NCBI RefSeq assembly: GCF_900103345.1
Contig: NZ_LT629702.1
Span: 3,410,001 to 3,474,000, forward strand
Direction of reading: 5' to 3'
From: Pseudomonas azotoformans
Lineage (GTDB): Bacteria > Pseudomonadota > Gammaproteobacteria > Pseudomonadales > Pseudomonadaceae
DNA: 64,000 bases
Shown here: piece after piece, positions 49,432-57,255 of the stretch
Layout of the letters: every line of letters starts with the position of its first letter
Numbering within the stretch: position 1 is the stretch's first letter
Made by a program: the position numbers and the translations under genes
The notes under the pieces: model-generated
The model's input: only the letters and a program-made list of their open reading frames with translations
What the model was told of the DNA's origin: nothing
Database searches by the model: none

Positions 49432-49570
49432 GGGCCACCTCCAGAAAAAATGTGCGGTCATTCTAGCGGGAATGAATCGGGTTGCCACCAAACGATAATT
49501 GCTCTTATTCATTGCGCCCTGCCCTGTTAGACTTTGCGACCTTATTTTTCGTCGTCGCCCAGGAAATTCG

Positions 49571-50998
49571 ATGTTCCGTTCGTTACTTCGCCTGTCAGCA
49601 GCGTTGATGGCCCTGAGCCTGGCCGCCTGCGATGACGCGCCCAGGTTTACCAAGGCCGAGCCGGGTGAATCACGGGCGGGCGGCGCAGCAACGGTGAACA
49701 AGCGCGACCAGAACGCGTTTTCCCTGCCGTCGGCCAACCTGTCGCCTACCCGGCGCCTGGACTTCAGCGTCGGCAACAGCTTCTTTCGCAGCCCCTGGGT
49801 GATAGCACCGTCCACCACCACCGCGCGTGATGGCCTGGGCCCGCTGTTCAACACCAATGCCTGCCAGAACTGCCATATAAAAGACGGCCGTGGTCACCCG
49901 CCGCTGCCCGATGCGCCCAACGCGGTGTCGATGCTGGTACGCCTGTCGATTCCGGATGCACCCGCCTATGCCAAGGCCATCGAGCAGATTGGCGTGGTGC
50001 CCGAGCCGGTCTACGGTGGGCAATTGCAGGACATGGCGGTGCCGGGCGTGCCACCGGAAGGCAAGGTGCGGGTCGACTACACGCCGGTCAACGTCACCTT
50101 CAAGGACGGCACGGTGGTCGAGTTGCGCAAGCCCGACCTGCAGATCACCCAGCTTGGCTACGGCCCGATGCACCCCGACACGCGCTTTTCTGCGCGCATC
50201 GCCCCGCCAATGATTGGCCTGGGCCTGCTCGAAGCCATCAGCGACGCCGATATCCTGCGCAACACCGACCCGAAGACCGCCGACAAGGAAGCTATCGTCG
50301 GTCGCGCCAATTGGGTCTGGGACGACGCCCAGCAAAACACCGTGCTCGGGCGTTTTGGCTGGAAAGCCGGGCAACCGAATCTCAATCAACAAAATGTTCA
50401 CGCGTTCTCTGGTGATATGGGCCTCACTACGTCCCTGAGACCCTTTGATGACTGCACCGATGCCCAAGTCGCCTGCCAACAGGCCCCCAACGGTAATGGC
50501 CCCGATGGCGAGCCGGAAGTCAGCGACAACATCCTGCGCCTGGTGCTGTTCTACACCCGCAACCTGGCCGTACCGGCGCGTCGTGGCGTCAACACGCCGC
50601 AGGTGCTGGCCGGTAAAAACCTGTTCTATCAAGCCGGTTGCCAAGGCTGTCACAAGCCCACGTTCACCACGGCCGCCACTGCTGCCGAACCTGAACTGGC
50701 CAACCAGGTGATCCGCCCCTACAGCGACCTGCTGTTGCACGACATGGGAGCGGGCCTTGCCGACAACCGCAGCGAATTCAAGGCCGGTGGCCGCGACTGG
50801 CGCACGCCGCCGTTGTGGGGCATCGGCCTGACACAAACCGTGAGTGGCCACACCCAGTTCTTGCATGACGGCCGCGCCCGCAACCTGCTCGAAGCCGTGC
50901 TATGGCACGGCGGTGAAGCACAAGCGGCGCAGCAGCATGTGTTGTCCTTCAATGCCGAGCAACGCGCTGCGTTGCTGGCCTTCCTGAATTCTTTATAA
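49571..50998 (+). CDS. Di-haem (DUF1111) lipoprotein oxidoreductase
   Basis: A 475-aa predicted lipoprotein (lipid Cys20 in LAAC) with two c-type haem sites, Cys98-QN-Cys101-His and Cys357-QG-Cys360-His. Family: DUF1111 / di-haem thiol-oxidoreductase-like. The electron partner is unknown. It starts a three-gene operon with an imelysin protein and a DUF1513 propeller; this set is common in Pseudomonas and may act in iron handling. AGGAAA precedes the ATG. Confidence 0.88.
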   Translation: MFRSLLRLSAALMALSLAACDDAPRFTKAEPGESRAGGAATVNKRDQNAFSLPSANLSPTRRLDFSVGNSFFRSPWVIAPSTTTARDGLGPLFNTNACQNCHIKDGRGHPPLPDAPNAVSMLVRLSIPDAPAYAKAIEQIGVVPEPVYGGQLQDMAVPGVPPEGKVRVDYTPVNVTFKDGTVVELRKPDLQITQLGYGPMHPDTRFSARIAPPMIGLGLLEAISDADILRNTDPKTADKEAIVGRANWVWDDAQQNTVLGRFGWKAGQPNLNQQNVHAFSGDMGLTTSLRPFDDCTDAQVACQQAPNGNGPDGEPEVSDNILRLVLFYTRNLAVPARRGVNTPQVLAGKNLFYQAGCQGCHKPTFTTAATAAEPELANQVIRPYSDLLLHDMGAGLADNRSEFKAGGRDWRTPPLWGIGLTQTVSGHTQFLHDGRARNLLEAVLWHGGEAQAAQQHVLSFNAEQRAALLAFLNSL

Positions 50999-51029
50999 GC
51001 TTCGCCCCACTGACAGAAGGGAGCTCGAC

Positions 51030-52094
51030 ATGTTCCGTCCCAAGTTGTTGTTCACCAGCCTGGCCGCCCTCGCCCTCGGCGCCTGCTCGCCGCAAGACCC
51101 GCAAGCAGTGACCTCGGCGGCCATCGCCAAGCAAGTGATCCTGCCGACCTACAGCCGTTGGGTCGAAGCCGACCGGCAACTGGCCGTCAGCGCGCTGGCC
51201 TACTGCCAGGGCAAAGAAAGCCTGGACACCGCGCGTGCCGACTTCCTGCATGCACAGAAGGCCTGGGCCGAGCTGCAACCGCTGCTGATCGGGCCGCTGG
51301 CCGAGGGCAACCGTTCGTGGCAGGTGCAGTTCTGGCCGGACAAGAAGAACCTGGTCGGCCGCCAGGTCGAGCAACTGGTCGCCAGCCAACCGCAGATCGA
51401 CGGCGCCGCCCTGGCCAAGTCCAGCGTGGTGGTGCAGGGCCTGTCCGCCTACGAATACATCCTCTACGACGCCAAGACCGATATCGCCGACGACGCGCAA
51501 AAGGCCCGTTACTGCCCGCTGCTGGTCGCCATCGGCGACCGTCAGAAAGCCCTGGCCGAGGAGATCCTGGCCAGCTGGAACAGCACCGACGGCATGCTGG
51601 CGCAGATGACCAAGTTCCCCAACCAGCGCTACGCCGACTCCCACGAAGCCATTGCCGATCTGCTGCGCGTGCAGGTCACCGCACTGGACACCCTGAAGAA
51701 AAAACTCGGCACGCCGATGGGCCGCCAGACCAAGGGCATCCCGCAGCCGTTCCAGGCCGACGCATGGCGCAGCCAGTCGTCCCTGCAAAGCCTCGAAGCC
51801 AGCCTGGCGGCGGCCCAGACCGTGTGGGTCGGCGTCGACAACAAAGGCCTGCGTGGCCTGCTGCCGTCCGAGCAGAAGCCATTGGCCGACAAGATCGACA
51901 ACGCCTACGCCGCGTCCCTGAAACTGTTCGCCAGCAACCAGCGCACCCTCAATGAACTGCTGGCCGATGACGCCGGGCGCCAACAGCTCAACGACCTCTA
52001 CGACAGCCTCAACGTCGTCCACCGCCTGCACGAAGGCGAACTGGCCAAGGCGCTGGGCATCCAACTGGGCTTTAACGCCAACGACGGTGACTGA
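51030..52094 (+). CDS. Imelysin-family lipoprotein
   Basis: A 354-aa lipoprotein (Cys19 in LGAC) of the imelysin/M75 family, helical, with KAWAELQPLLIGPL and a repeat-like second half (QTVWVGVDNKGLRGLLP). The family's metal motif G-x-H-x-x-E is GLSAYE here (137-142): Ser139 takes the place of His, Glu142 stays. So a peptidase-like or IcmP-like metal role may be lost or changed; a periplasmic iron-related binding role remains possible. Spaced 31 bp after the dihaem gene and 2 bp before DUF1513. Confidence 0.86.
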   Translation: MFRPKLLFTSLAALALGACSPQDPQAVTSAAIAKQVILPTYSRWVEADRQLAVSALAYCQGKESLDTARADFLHAQKAWAELQPLLIGPLAEGNRSWQVQFWPDKKNLVGRQVEQLVASQPQIDGAALAKSSVVVQGLSAYEYILYDAKTDIADDAQKARYCPLLVAIGDRQKALAEEILASWNSTDGMLAQMTKFPNQRYADSHEAIADLLRVQVTALDTLKKKLGTPMGRQTKGIPQPFQADAWRSQSSLQSLEASLAAAQTVWVGVDNKGLRGLLPSEQKPLADKIDNAYAASLKLFASNQRTLNELLADDAGRQQLNDLYDSLNVVHRLHEGELAKALGIQLGFNANDGD

Positions 52095-52096
52095 TA

Positions 52097-53194
52097 ATGC
52101 TCAGGCGACAGGCTCTGGCCGTTGGTAGCGTGCTGCTCAGTGCACTCACACTGGGCGGCTGGACGCTGTTCAAAAGCAAAGACAAGCGCCCGCTGCTGCT
52201 CTCGGCGCGGGATGATGCAGACGGCAAGCACTACGCCGTGGGCTATCGCCTGGACGGCAAGCCGGTGTTTGCCACGCAGGTCGGCCAGCGCTGCCACGAC
52301 ATCATCAACCACCCGACGCTGCCGATTGCGCTGTTTGTCGCCCGTCGCCCGGGCACCGAGAGTTACCTGATCGACCTGCGCGATGGCGCGCTGCTGCAAA
52401 CCATCACCTCCCAGCTCAACCGCCACTTCTATGGCCACGCGGTCATCCACAAGAGCGGCGACTGGCTGTACGCCACCGAGAACGACACGTCCGACCCCGG
52501 CCGTGGCCTGCTCGGTGTGTACCGGTTCGAAGGCGAGCGGCTGGTGCACAGCGGCGAGATCTCCACCCACGGCATCGGCCCGCACCAAGTGTCGTGGATG
52601 CCCGACGGCGAAACCCTGGTGGTGGCCAACGGCGGCATTCGCACCGAAGCCGAAAGCCGCGTGGAGATGAACCTCAACGCCATGGAGCCGAGCCTGGTGC
52701 TGATGCACCGCGATGGCACGCTGATCAGCAAGGAAACCCTCGGCCAGCAAATGAACAGCGTGCGCCACATGGGGATCGCCAGCGATGGCACCATCCTCAC
52801 CGGGCAGCAGTTCATGGGACCGTCCCAGGAGCGCTCCGAGTTGCTGGCGATCAAGCGTCCGGGGCAGCCGTTCGTGGCGTTTCCGGTGGCTGACGAGCAG
52901 TTGCAGGCGATGGGGCACTACACCGCCAGCGTGGCGGTACACAGCGAATTGCGCCTGGTGGCGTTGACCGCCCCACGGGGCAATCGCTTCTTTATCTGGG
53001 ACATGGACAGCGGCGAACTGCGCCTGGACGGGCCGCTGCCCGACTGCGCCGGCGTGGGCGCGGTCAAGGATGGGTTTGTCGTGACGTCGGGCCAGGGCCG
53101 TTGCCGGTTCTACGATTGTCGTCAGAAACAGCTGATTGCAAAGCCGCTGGAATTGCCGGCAGGGCTCTGGGATAACCATCTGCATCTGATCTGA
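52097..53194 (+). CDS. DUF1513 beta-propeller protein
   Basis: A 365-aa protein with an N-terminal MLRRQALAVGSVLLSALTLGG that looks like a Tat-type or membrane-anchored signal. After it comes a repeating beta-propeller (DGALLQT, GWTL..., GDWLYATENDT, QQFMGPSQERSELL). DUF1513 of unknown function, always seen with imelysin and dihaem partners. It starts 2 bp after the imelysin stop, so the genes are coupled. Confidence 0.85.
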   Translation: MLRRQALAVGSVLLSALTLGGWTLFKSKDKRPLLLSARDDADGKHYAVGYRLDGKPVFATQVGQRCHDIINHPTLPIALFVARRPGTESYLIDLRDGALLQTITSQLNRHFYGHAVIHKSGDWLYATENDTSDPGRGLLGVYRFEGERLVHSGEISTHGIGPHQVSWMPDGETLVVANGGIRTEAESRVEMNLNAMEPSLVLMHRDGTLISKETLGQQMNSVRHMGIASDGTILTGQQFMGPSQERSELLAIKRPGQPFVAFPVADEQLQAMGHYTASVAVHSELRLVALTAPRGNRFFIWDMDSGELRLDGPLPDCAGVGAVKDGFVVTSGQGRCRFYDCRQKQLIAKPLELPAGLWDNHLHLI

Positions 53195-53233
53195 GTGCAA
53201 GTCTTTTCTCACCCGACATGAGCCGGATGCCAC

Positions 53234-53265
53234 CCAAAAAAAGGCCTCGCAACGCGAGGCCTTTT
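53234..53265. terminator. Bidirectional terminator after DUF1513
   Basis: AAGGCCTCGC and GCGAGGCCTT with an AAC loop, A tract before and TTTT after. It serves both the DUF1513 operon and the minus-strand small gene. Confidence 0.9.
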
Positions 53266-53284
53266 CATTTTGGTTTTAAACTCA

Positions 53285-53512
53285 TCAACTCTGTGGCCTC
53301 ATCCCTTGAGACATTCCAAACATGAACAGCAACAACTCATGATCAGGCTTGGCCGCCGTGCTCGCTTTGGCAACGCGCGGCAATAGGCATTGCGCGCCAC
53401 CCTGCGTTGCACTGAGTACCTGTGTGCGAGGCTGTTCCCACGCCGCCAGCGCCAAGGCTGCAACGCCCAACGCCCCGACCAGGAACAGACCTCGTGCTAT
53501 TTCTAGCTTCAT
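53285..53512 (-). CDS. Small single-pass membrane protein
   Basis: A 75-aa protein: MKLEIARGLFLVGALGVAALALAAW is one membrane helix, followed by a short polar domain with one Cys (GGAQCLLPRV) and a terminal FGMSQGMRPQS. Its ATG overlaps the stop of the InaA-type kinase by ATGA, so translation is coupled. I do not recognise it; context suggests an accessory of the ColRS-linked envelope operon. Confidence 0.65.
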   Translation of the reverse strand: MKLEIARGLFLVGALGVAALALAAWEQPRTQVLSATQGGAQCLLPRVAKASTAAKPDHELLLFMFGMSQGMRPQS

Positions 53513-54228
53513 CTGGTTAAACCCTTGATAGCGCTGCCAAACGCCGTCTCGTAAAAGTAGCTGAGTTTCTTCCAGTCGGTATCGTTCCACGACGAATGGC
53601 GGCGCAATTGCAGCATGTCATGGGAGGCGGCCCGATAAGCGGTCAGGCGCTGGCGGCATTTCTCGAAATCCAGCAGCGCCACCTCGACGTTGGCCGAGTC
53701 ACCCTCGCCCGTCACCCGCACGAAGATGTGCTTGATGTAGAGGCAGCCATGCTGCCATCGGCCCTTGTGCATGCGCGCCAGGGTACCGGCCAGTTCCTTG
53801 AGTACACGCTCATGCACCACTTCGCCGTATTGCTCGCGGCCACCGGCGGCATACCAGTTCTCGATTTCGTCGAAACCGTCGAGGGCCGCGGTGACCAACA
53901 GCGCTTTCCATTGGTGCTCGGGGTCACGGCGCGCTTCGCAAAACACCATTTCCGGCACACGCACGTCCAACAGGCGCAGGCCCTTGATCGCATCGCGCTC
54001 GCGCAGCACCGTCGGACGGCCAAACGGATGCAGCCAACTGCGGTAGATGTGCCCGGTCTGGCGTTTGCTGTAGAGCAAGCGGCCGTTGGGGCTGATCACA
54101 CGCTGCACACCGCTTTCACCACCACGCCGACGGTTGGGCTCTTCGACCCACTCGCCTTGCTGGCGCCAGAAATAATCAAATCGTTCCTCGGGCGCTACAT
54201 GACTGCCTGCTACGCACTCAACTGCCAT
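53509..54228 (-). CDS. inaA: InaA-type lipopolysaccharide kinase-like protein
   Basis: A 239-aa kinase-fold protein of the InaA / LPS-kinase (WaaP-like) family, with HPFGRPTVLRERDAIKGLRLLDVRVPE, the catalytic-loop LARMHKGRWQHGCLYIKHIFV and VALLDFEKCRQRLT in place of the metal-binding Asp motif. Likely phosphorylates or modifies an envelope sugar; substrate unproved. In P. putida the gene next to colRS and under ColR control is of this type. AGAGGTAACAGG lies upstream of the ATG at 54228. Confidence 0.82.
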   Translation of the reverse strand: MAVECVAGSHVAPEERFDYFWRQQGEWVEEPNRRRGGESGVQRVISPNGRLLYSKRQTGHIYRSWLHPFGRPTVLRERDAIKGLRLLDVRVPEMVFCEARRDPEHQWKALLVTAALDGFDEIENWYAAGGREQYGEVVHERVLKELAGTLARMHKGRWQHGCLYIKHIFVRVTGEGDSANVEVALLDFEKCRQRLTAYRAASHDMLQLRRHSSWNDTDWKKLSYFYETAFGSAIKGLTR

Positions 54229-54232
54229 CCTG

Positions 54233-54913
54233 TTACCTCTTGCGCAATACATACACTCGCCACATGGCGTAGAGCGGTATGAAGTCCAGGGATTCCTGAA
54301 CACGAAAACCGGCTTCCTCAAATTCTGCTTCAACAGTAGCAGCCGGTAACACAAACCTGTTTTGGTAACCTTCCTGCTCACCTTTTACACGACGTTGCTG
54401 TTCAAGACGCTTACGTTTCCAGGCCTTGAAATTGCCGTCTACCCATAACGAGATAATCACGCTGTCACGGGTAACGCGTTGAAACTCCCGCAATATGGCC
54501 ATGCGATGCGCCGGGTCACCAATGTGGTGCAACAGGCGCATACAGAAAATGCTGTCGACCGCGTTATCTTGCAGATCAATATCAAAGGCAGATGTCTGCA
54601 AGGGCCGTACCCGTTTCACCACATCGGTGGGCTGGGCGGCCATCGCCACCTTCAACATGGACGCCGAATTGTCGGCACCGATGATCACGCGGTTGGGTTT
54701 TTCCGCCAGCAAGGGCCAGAAACGCCCAGCGCCGCACGGCAAGTCCAGCACCAGGCCAGGCTCACCCGCCATCGCCAGCGCACCACGGGCCAATTGCTCG
54801 TCGCGTTTGTGGGACAACCGGCGCGCCAGATTGTCCTGATGCTTGAGCAAATATTCGTGAGCGTGCTCTTCGTCGTACTTTTCAGAAAATTCGAGCTTGA
54901 TCGGATCTGACAT
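54233..54913 (-). CDS. Class I SAM-dependent methyltransferase
   Basis: A 226-aa methyltransferase with SAM motif I VLDLPCGAGRFWPLL, motif II IGADNSASML and VDSIFCMRLLHHIGDP. Substrate unknown. It opens the minus-strand methyltransferase-inaA-small-protein operon, and colS lies directly upstream on the same strand. The ATG at 54913 has GGAG upstream. Confidence 0.88.
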   Translation of the reverse strand: MSDPIKLEFSEKYDEEHAHEYLLKHQDNLARRLSHKRDEQLARGALAMAGEPGLVLDLPCGAGRFWPLLAEKPNRVIIGADNSASMLKVAMAAQPTDVVKRVRPLQTSAFDIDLQDNAVDSIFCMRLLHHIGDPAHRMAILREFQRVTRDSVIISLWVDGNFKAWKRKRLEQQRRVKGEQEGYQNRFVLPAATVEAEFEEAGFRVQESLDFIPLYAMWRVYVLRKR

Positions 54914-55101
54914 CAACGGATCTCCAGTAGCTGATGCCTACAACCTTAAGCAGCGCACTGTGATCAACAGGTCAACCCGTTGTGAAAAACTTGTCCTGTC
55001 CAATCCCATACATTTCAAGACTTTACAGACACAAGCGATAGCATGGGGCCATCTTCGCCGAATTAGCGGGATCTCTGGCAGGATAGCGGCAGGGGGTGGA
55101 G

Positions 55102-56382
55102 TCAGGCGTTGACCTGACTCAATTGCACATGAAAGCGGCAGCCGTTGGGCTCCATGGTGCTGAGGCTGACGCTCCAGCCTTGGTTCTCGCAGATACGCTG
55201 GACCAGTGACAGCCCCAGCCCCAGGCCCTCACCGCGCTTCTCGCTGCCGCGTACGAACGGCTCGAACATTGCCTCGCGCTTCTCCTCGGGGATACCGACA
55301 CCGCTGTCCTCCACGATAAATCCGCTCGGCTCCAGGGTGAGTCGGATAAAACCCTGCTCGGTGTAGTGCAGGGCGTTGCGCAGCAGGTTGCCCATCACTG
55401 CATGCAGGAAGGTGGTGTTATAGCGTGTATCCAGGGGGTTGCCGGGTTGGTAGATCAGCTCCAGGCCTTTGTGCTCGATAGGCTCGCGCCAGATGCCGAG
55501 CAGATCATCGGCCACCTGCGTCAGGCTGACCTGGGGCGACATTGCCGCGTCGTTGTGCTGGGCGCGGGCCAGCATCAGGAAGGTTTGCACCAGTTCACGC
55601 ATTTCTTCGCAGGCCCGGGCAATGCGCAAGACCTGGTTGCGCCCGCGCTGATCGATGGCGGGGTTTTCCAGCAGCAACTCACAGGAGCTGGCCAGCACCA
55701 TCAAAGGCGTGCGCAGTTCATGGCTCACGTCACTGGTGAAGAGCTGTTCACGGGACAGCGCCTGGCGCAGCCGTCCCAGCGTGGCGTCGAATGCCACCGC
55801 CAGCTCACCCACTTCATCCGCCGCGTAATCCGGCGCCAGGGGCGGGGCCAGCCCGAGCAATTGGTCGCGGTGACGCACCTGACGGGCCAGACGCACCACC
55901 GGCGCCATCACCTTGCGGGCCAGCACCCAACCCAGGAAGACCGCCAGCGCCAGGCTGAGCACAAAGCCCACCAGCACCACGGCGAACAACACGCGCTCGC
56001 GTTCTTCGAAATCACTTTGATCCTGCAATAGCACGTAGCGCCGCCCATCGACCACTTCGACCATGGCGTGGTACGACAGCGCCTCGCGGAATACTTCATG
56101 GAAACCGGGCTCAAGGTGACGCAGGTCCTTGGGCAACTCGAAGTCGCCGGGGCCGCCGCTGAAATAAAACAGCTGGTCTGGCTCGGGCCGGTGCCGCCAG
56201 TCCTCGACGGTGTCCATCAGCAACAGGCGTTGCAAGTCGCCGCCCAAGCCCGCCGAGATCAACTTCTCTTCCACCAGGTGCACCGTCGCGACGATGCCCA
56301 TGGCGAAGGCCCCCGCCACCAACGCACTCATCAAGGCAAAGGCGATGATGATCCGTTGCGCAAGGCTTTGCTTAAACTCCAT
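55102..56382 (-). CDS. colS: Sensor kinase ColS
   Basis: A 426-aa kinase that in Pseudomonas senses excess Zn and Fe(III) and protects the membrane. Membrane segments at about 12-32 and 132-152. The periplasmic loop holds the ligand residues described for ColS at matching numbers: His35, Glu38, Asp57, His95, Glu96, His105, and the ExxE motif Glu126-Glu129. DHp His221 lies in SDVSHELRTPL. The start at 56382 makes this numbering fit; it overlaps colR by 11 bp. Confidence 0.93.
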   Translation of the reverse strand: MEFKQSLAQRIIIAFALMSALVAGAFAMGIVATVHLVEEKLISAGLGGDLQRLLLMDTVEDWRHRPEPDQLFYFSGGPGDFELPKDLRHLEPGFHEVFREALSYHAMVEVVDGRRYVLLQDQSDFEERERVLFAVVLVGFVLSLALAVFLGWVLARKVMAPVVRLARQVRHRDQLLGLAPPLAPDYAADEVGELAVAFDATLGRLRQALSREQLFTSDVSHELRTPLMVLASSCELLLENPAIDQRGRNQVLRIARACEEMRELVQTFLMLARAQHNDAAMSPQVSLTQVADDLLGIWREPIEHKGLELIYQPGNPLDTRYNTTFLHAVMGNLLRNALHYTEQGFIRLTLEPSGFIVEDSGVGIPEEKREAMFEPFVRGSEKRGEGLGLGLSLVQRICENQGWSVSLSTMEPNGCRFHVQLSQVNA

Positions 56383-57055
56383 CACGACCCTCAGCCAGGC
56401 GATAACCCACACCGTGCACCGTTTGCAGCAACGGCTTGGCGAACGGCTTATCGATCACTTGGCGCAATTGGTGAACGTGGCTGCGCAGGCTGTCGCTGTC
56501 GGGGCAATCGTCGCCCCACAGGGCTTCTTCGAGAATTTCGCGGCGCAGCACGTGCGGGCTCTTCTGCATCAGCACCGCCAGCAGCTTCAGGCCGACCGGG
56601 TTGAGCTTGAGCAGGCGCCCTTCGCGGGTGACTTCCAGGGTATCGAGGTCGTAGCTCAGGTCACCCACCTGCAGGGCGCGGCGACCGCCGCCCTGGGCAC
56701 GGCGCAGCACGGCTTCGATGCGGGCGGCCAGTTCCGACAGGGCAAAGGGCTTGAGCAGGTAGTCATCGGCGCCGGACTTGAAGCCCTGCAGCCGGTCATC
56801 CAGCTGGTCGCGGGCGGTGAGCATGATCACCGGCGTGTCGCGGCGGGCATCTTCACGCAGGCGTTTGCATAGGGTGTAGCCATCGATGCCGGGCAGCATG
56901 ATGTCGAGCACGATCAGGTCGTAATGCTCGGTGGCGGCCAGGTGCAGGCCCGACAAACCGTCCTGCGCACAGTCCACGGTGTAGCCCTTGAGCCCCAGGT
57001 AATCGGCCAGGTTGGCCAGAATATCGCGGTTGTCTTCAACCAATAGAATTCGCAT
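56372..57055 (-). CDS. colR: Response regulator ColR
   Basis: A 227-aa OmpR-family regulator with phospho-acceptor Asp51 (LIVLDIMLPG), Lys in LLKPF, and a winged-helix end (SDSLRSHVHQLRQVIDKPF...TVHGVGYRL). Partner of ColS directly downstream. ColR controls LPS-modifying genes such as eptA/arn-type and the adjacent operon in other pseudomonads. Confidence 0.94.
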   Translation of the reverse strand: MRILLVEDNRDILANLADYLGLKGYTVDCAQDGLSGLHLAATEHYDLIVLDIMLPGIDGYTLCKRLREDARRDTPVIMLTARDQLDDRLQGFKSGADDYLLKPFALSELAARIEAVLRRAQGGGRRALQVGDLSYDLDTLEVTREGRLLKLNPVGLKLLAVLMQKSPHVLRREILEEALWGDDCPDSDSLRSHVHQLRQVIDKPFAKPLLQTVHGVGYRLAEGRDGV

Positions 57056-57255
57056 GGGCAGTGTCTCCGTACGCGGTAACGGCCGTGTTGGCTCGCGCAG
57101 CTTAAGGCCAAGTGTGGCTCAGGGATAGACCCGCAAGGGCCGTCGATAAAGGTTTTCAACCGATATTTTAGTTGAACGAGATTTTCACTATAGCTTCACA
57201 AACTGACTACAGTGTCAGGGCGAAGATCGCGCCCATCGATATAAGGAAGTTGGAC

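Noticed and set aside
49492..49512. Possible Fur box before the dihaem operon
   Set aside because: GATAATTGCTCTTATTCATT matches only about 10 of 19 consensus positions, far weaker than the hxuI box.
54982..57188. ColR consensus sites
   Set aside because: Only the TTTTCAC core is present at 54982-54989 (complement) and 57182-57188; flanking consensus positions do not fit, so I did not annotate them as sites.
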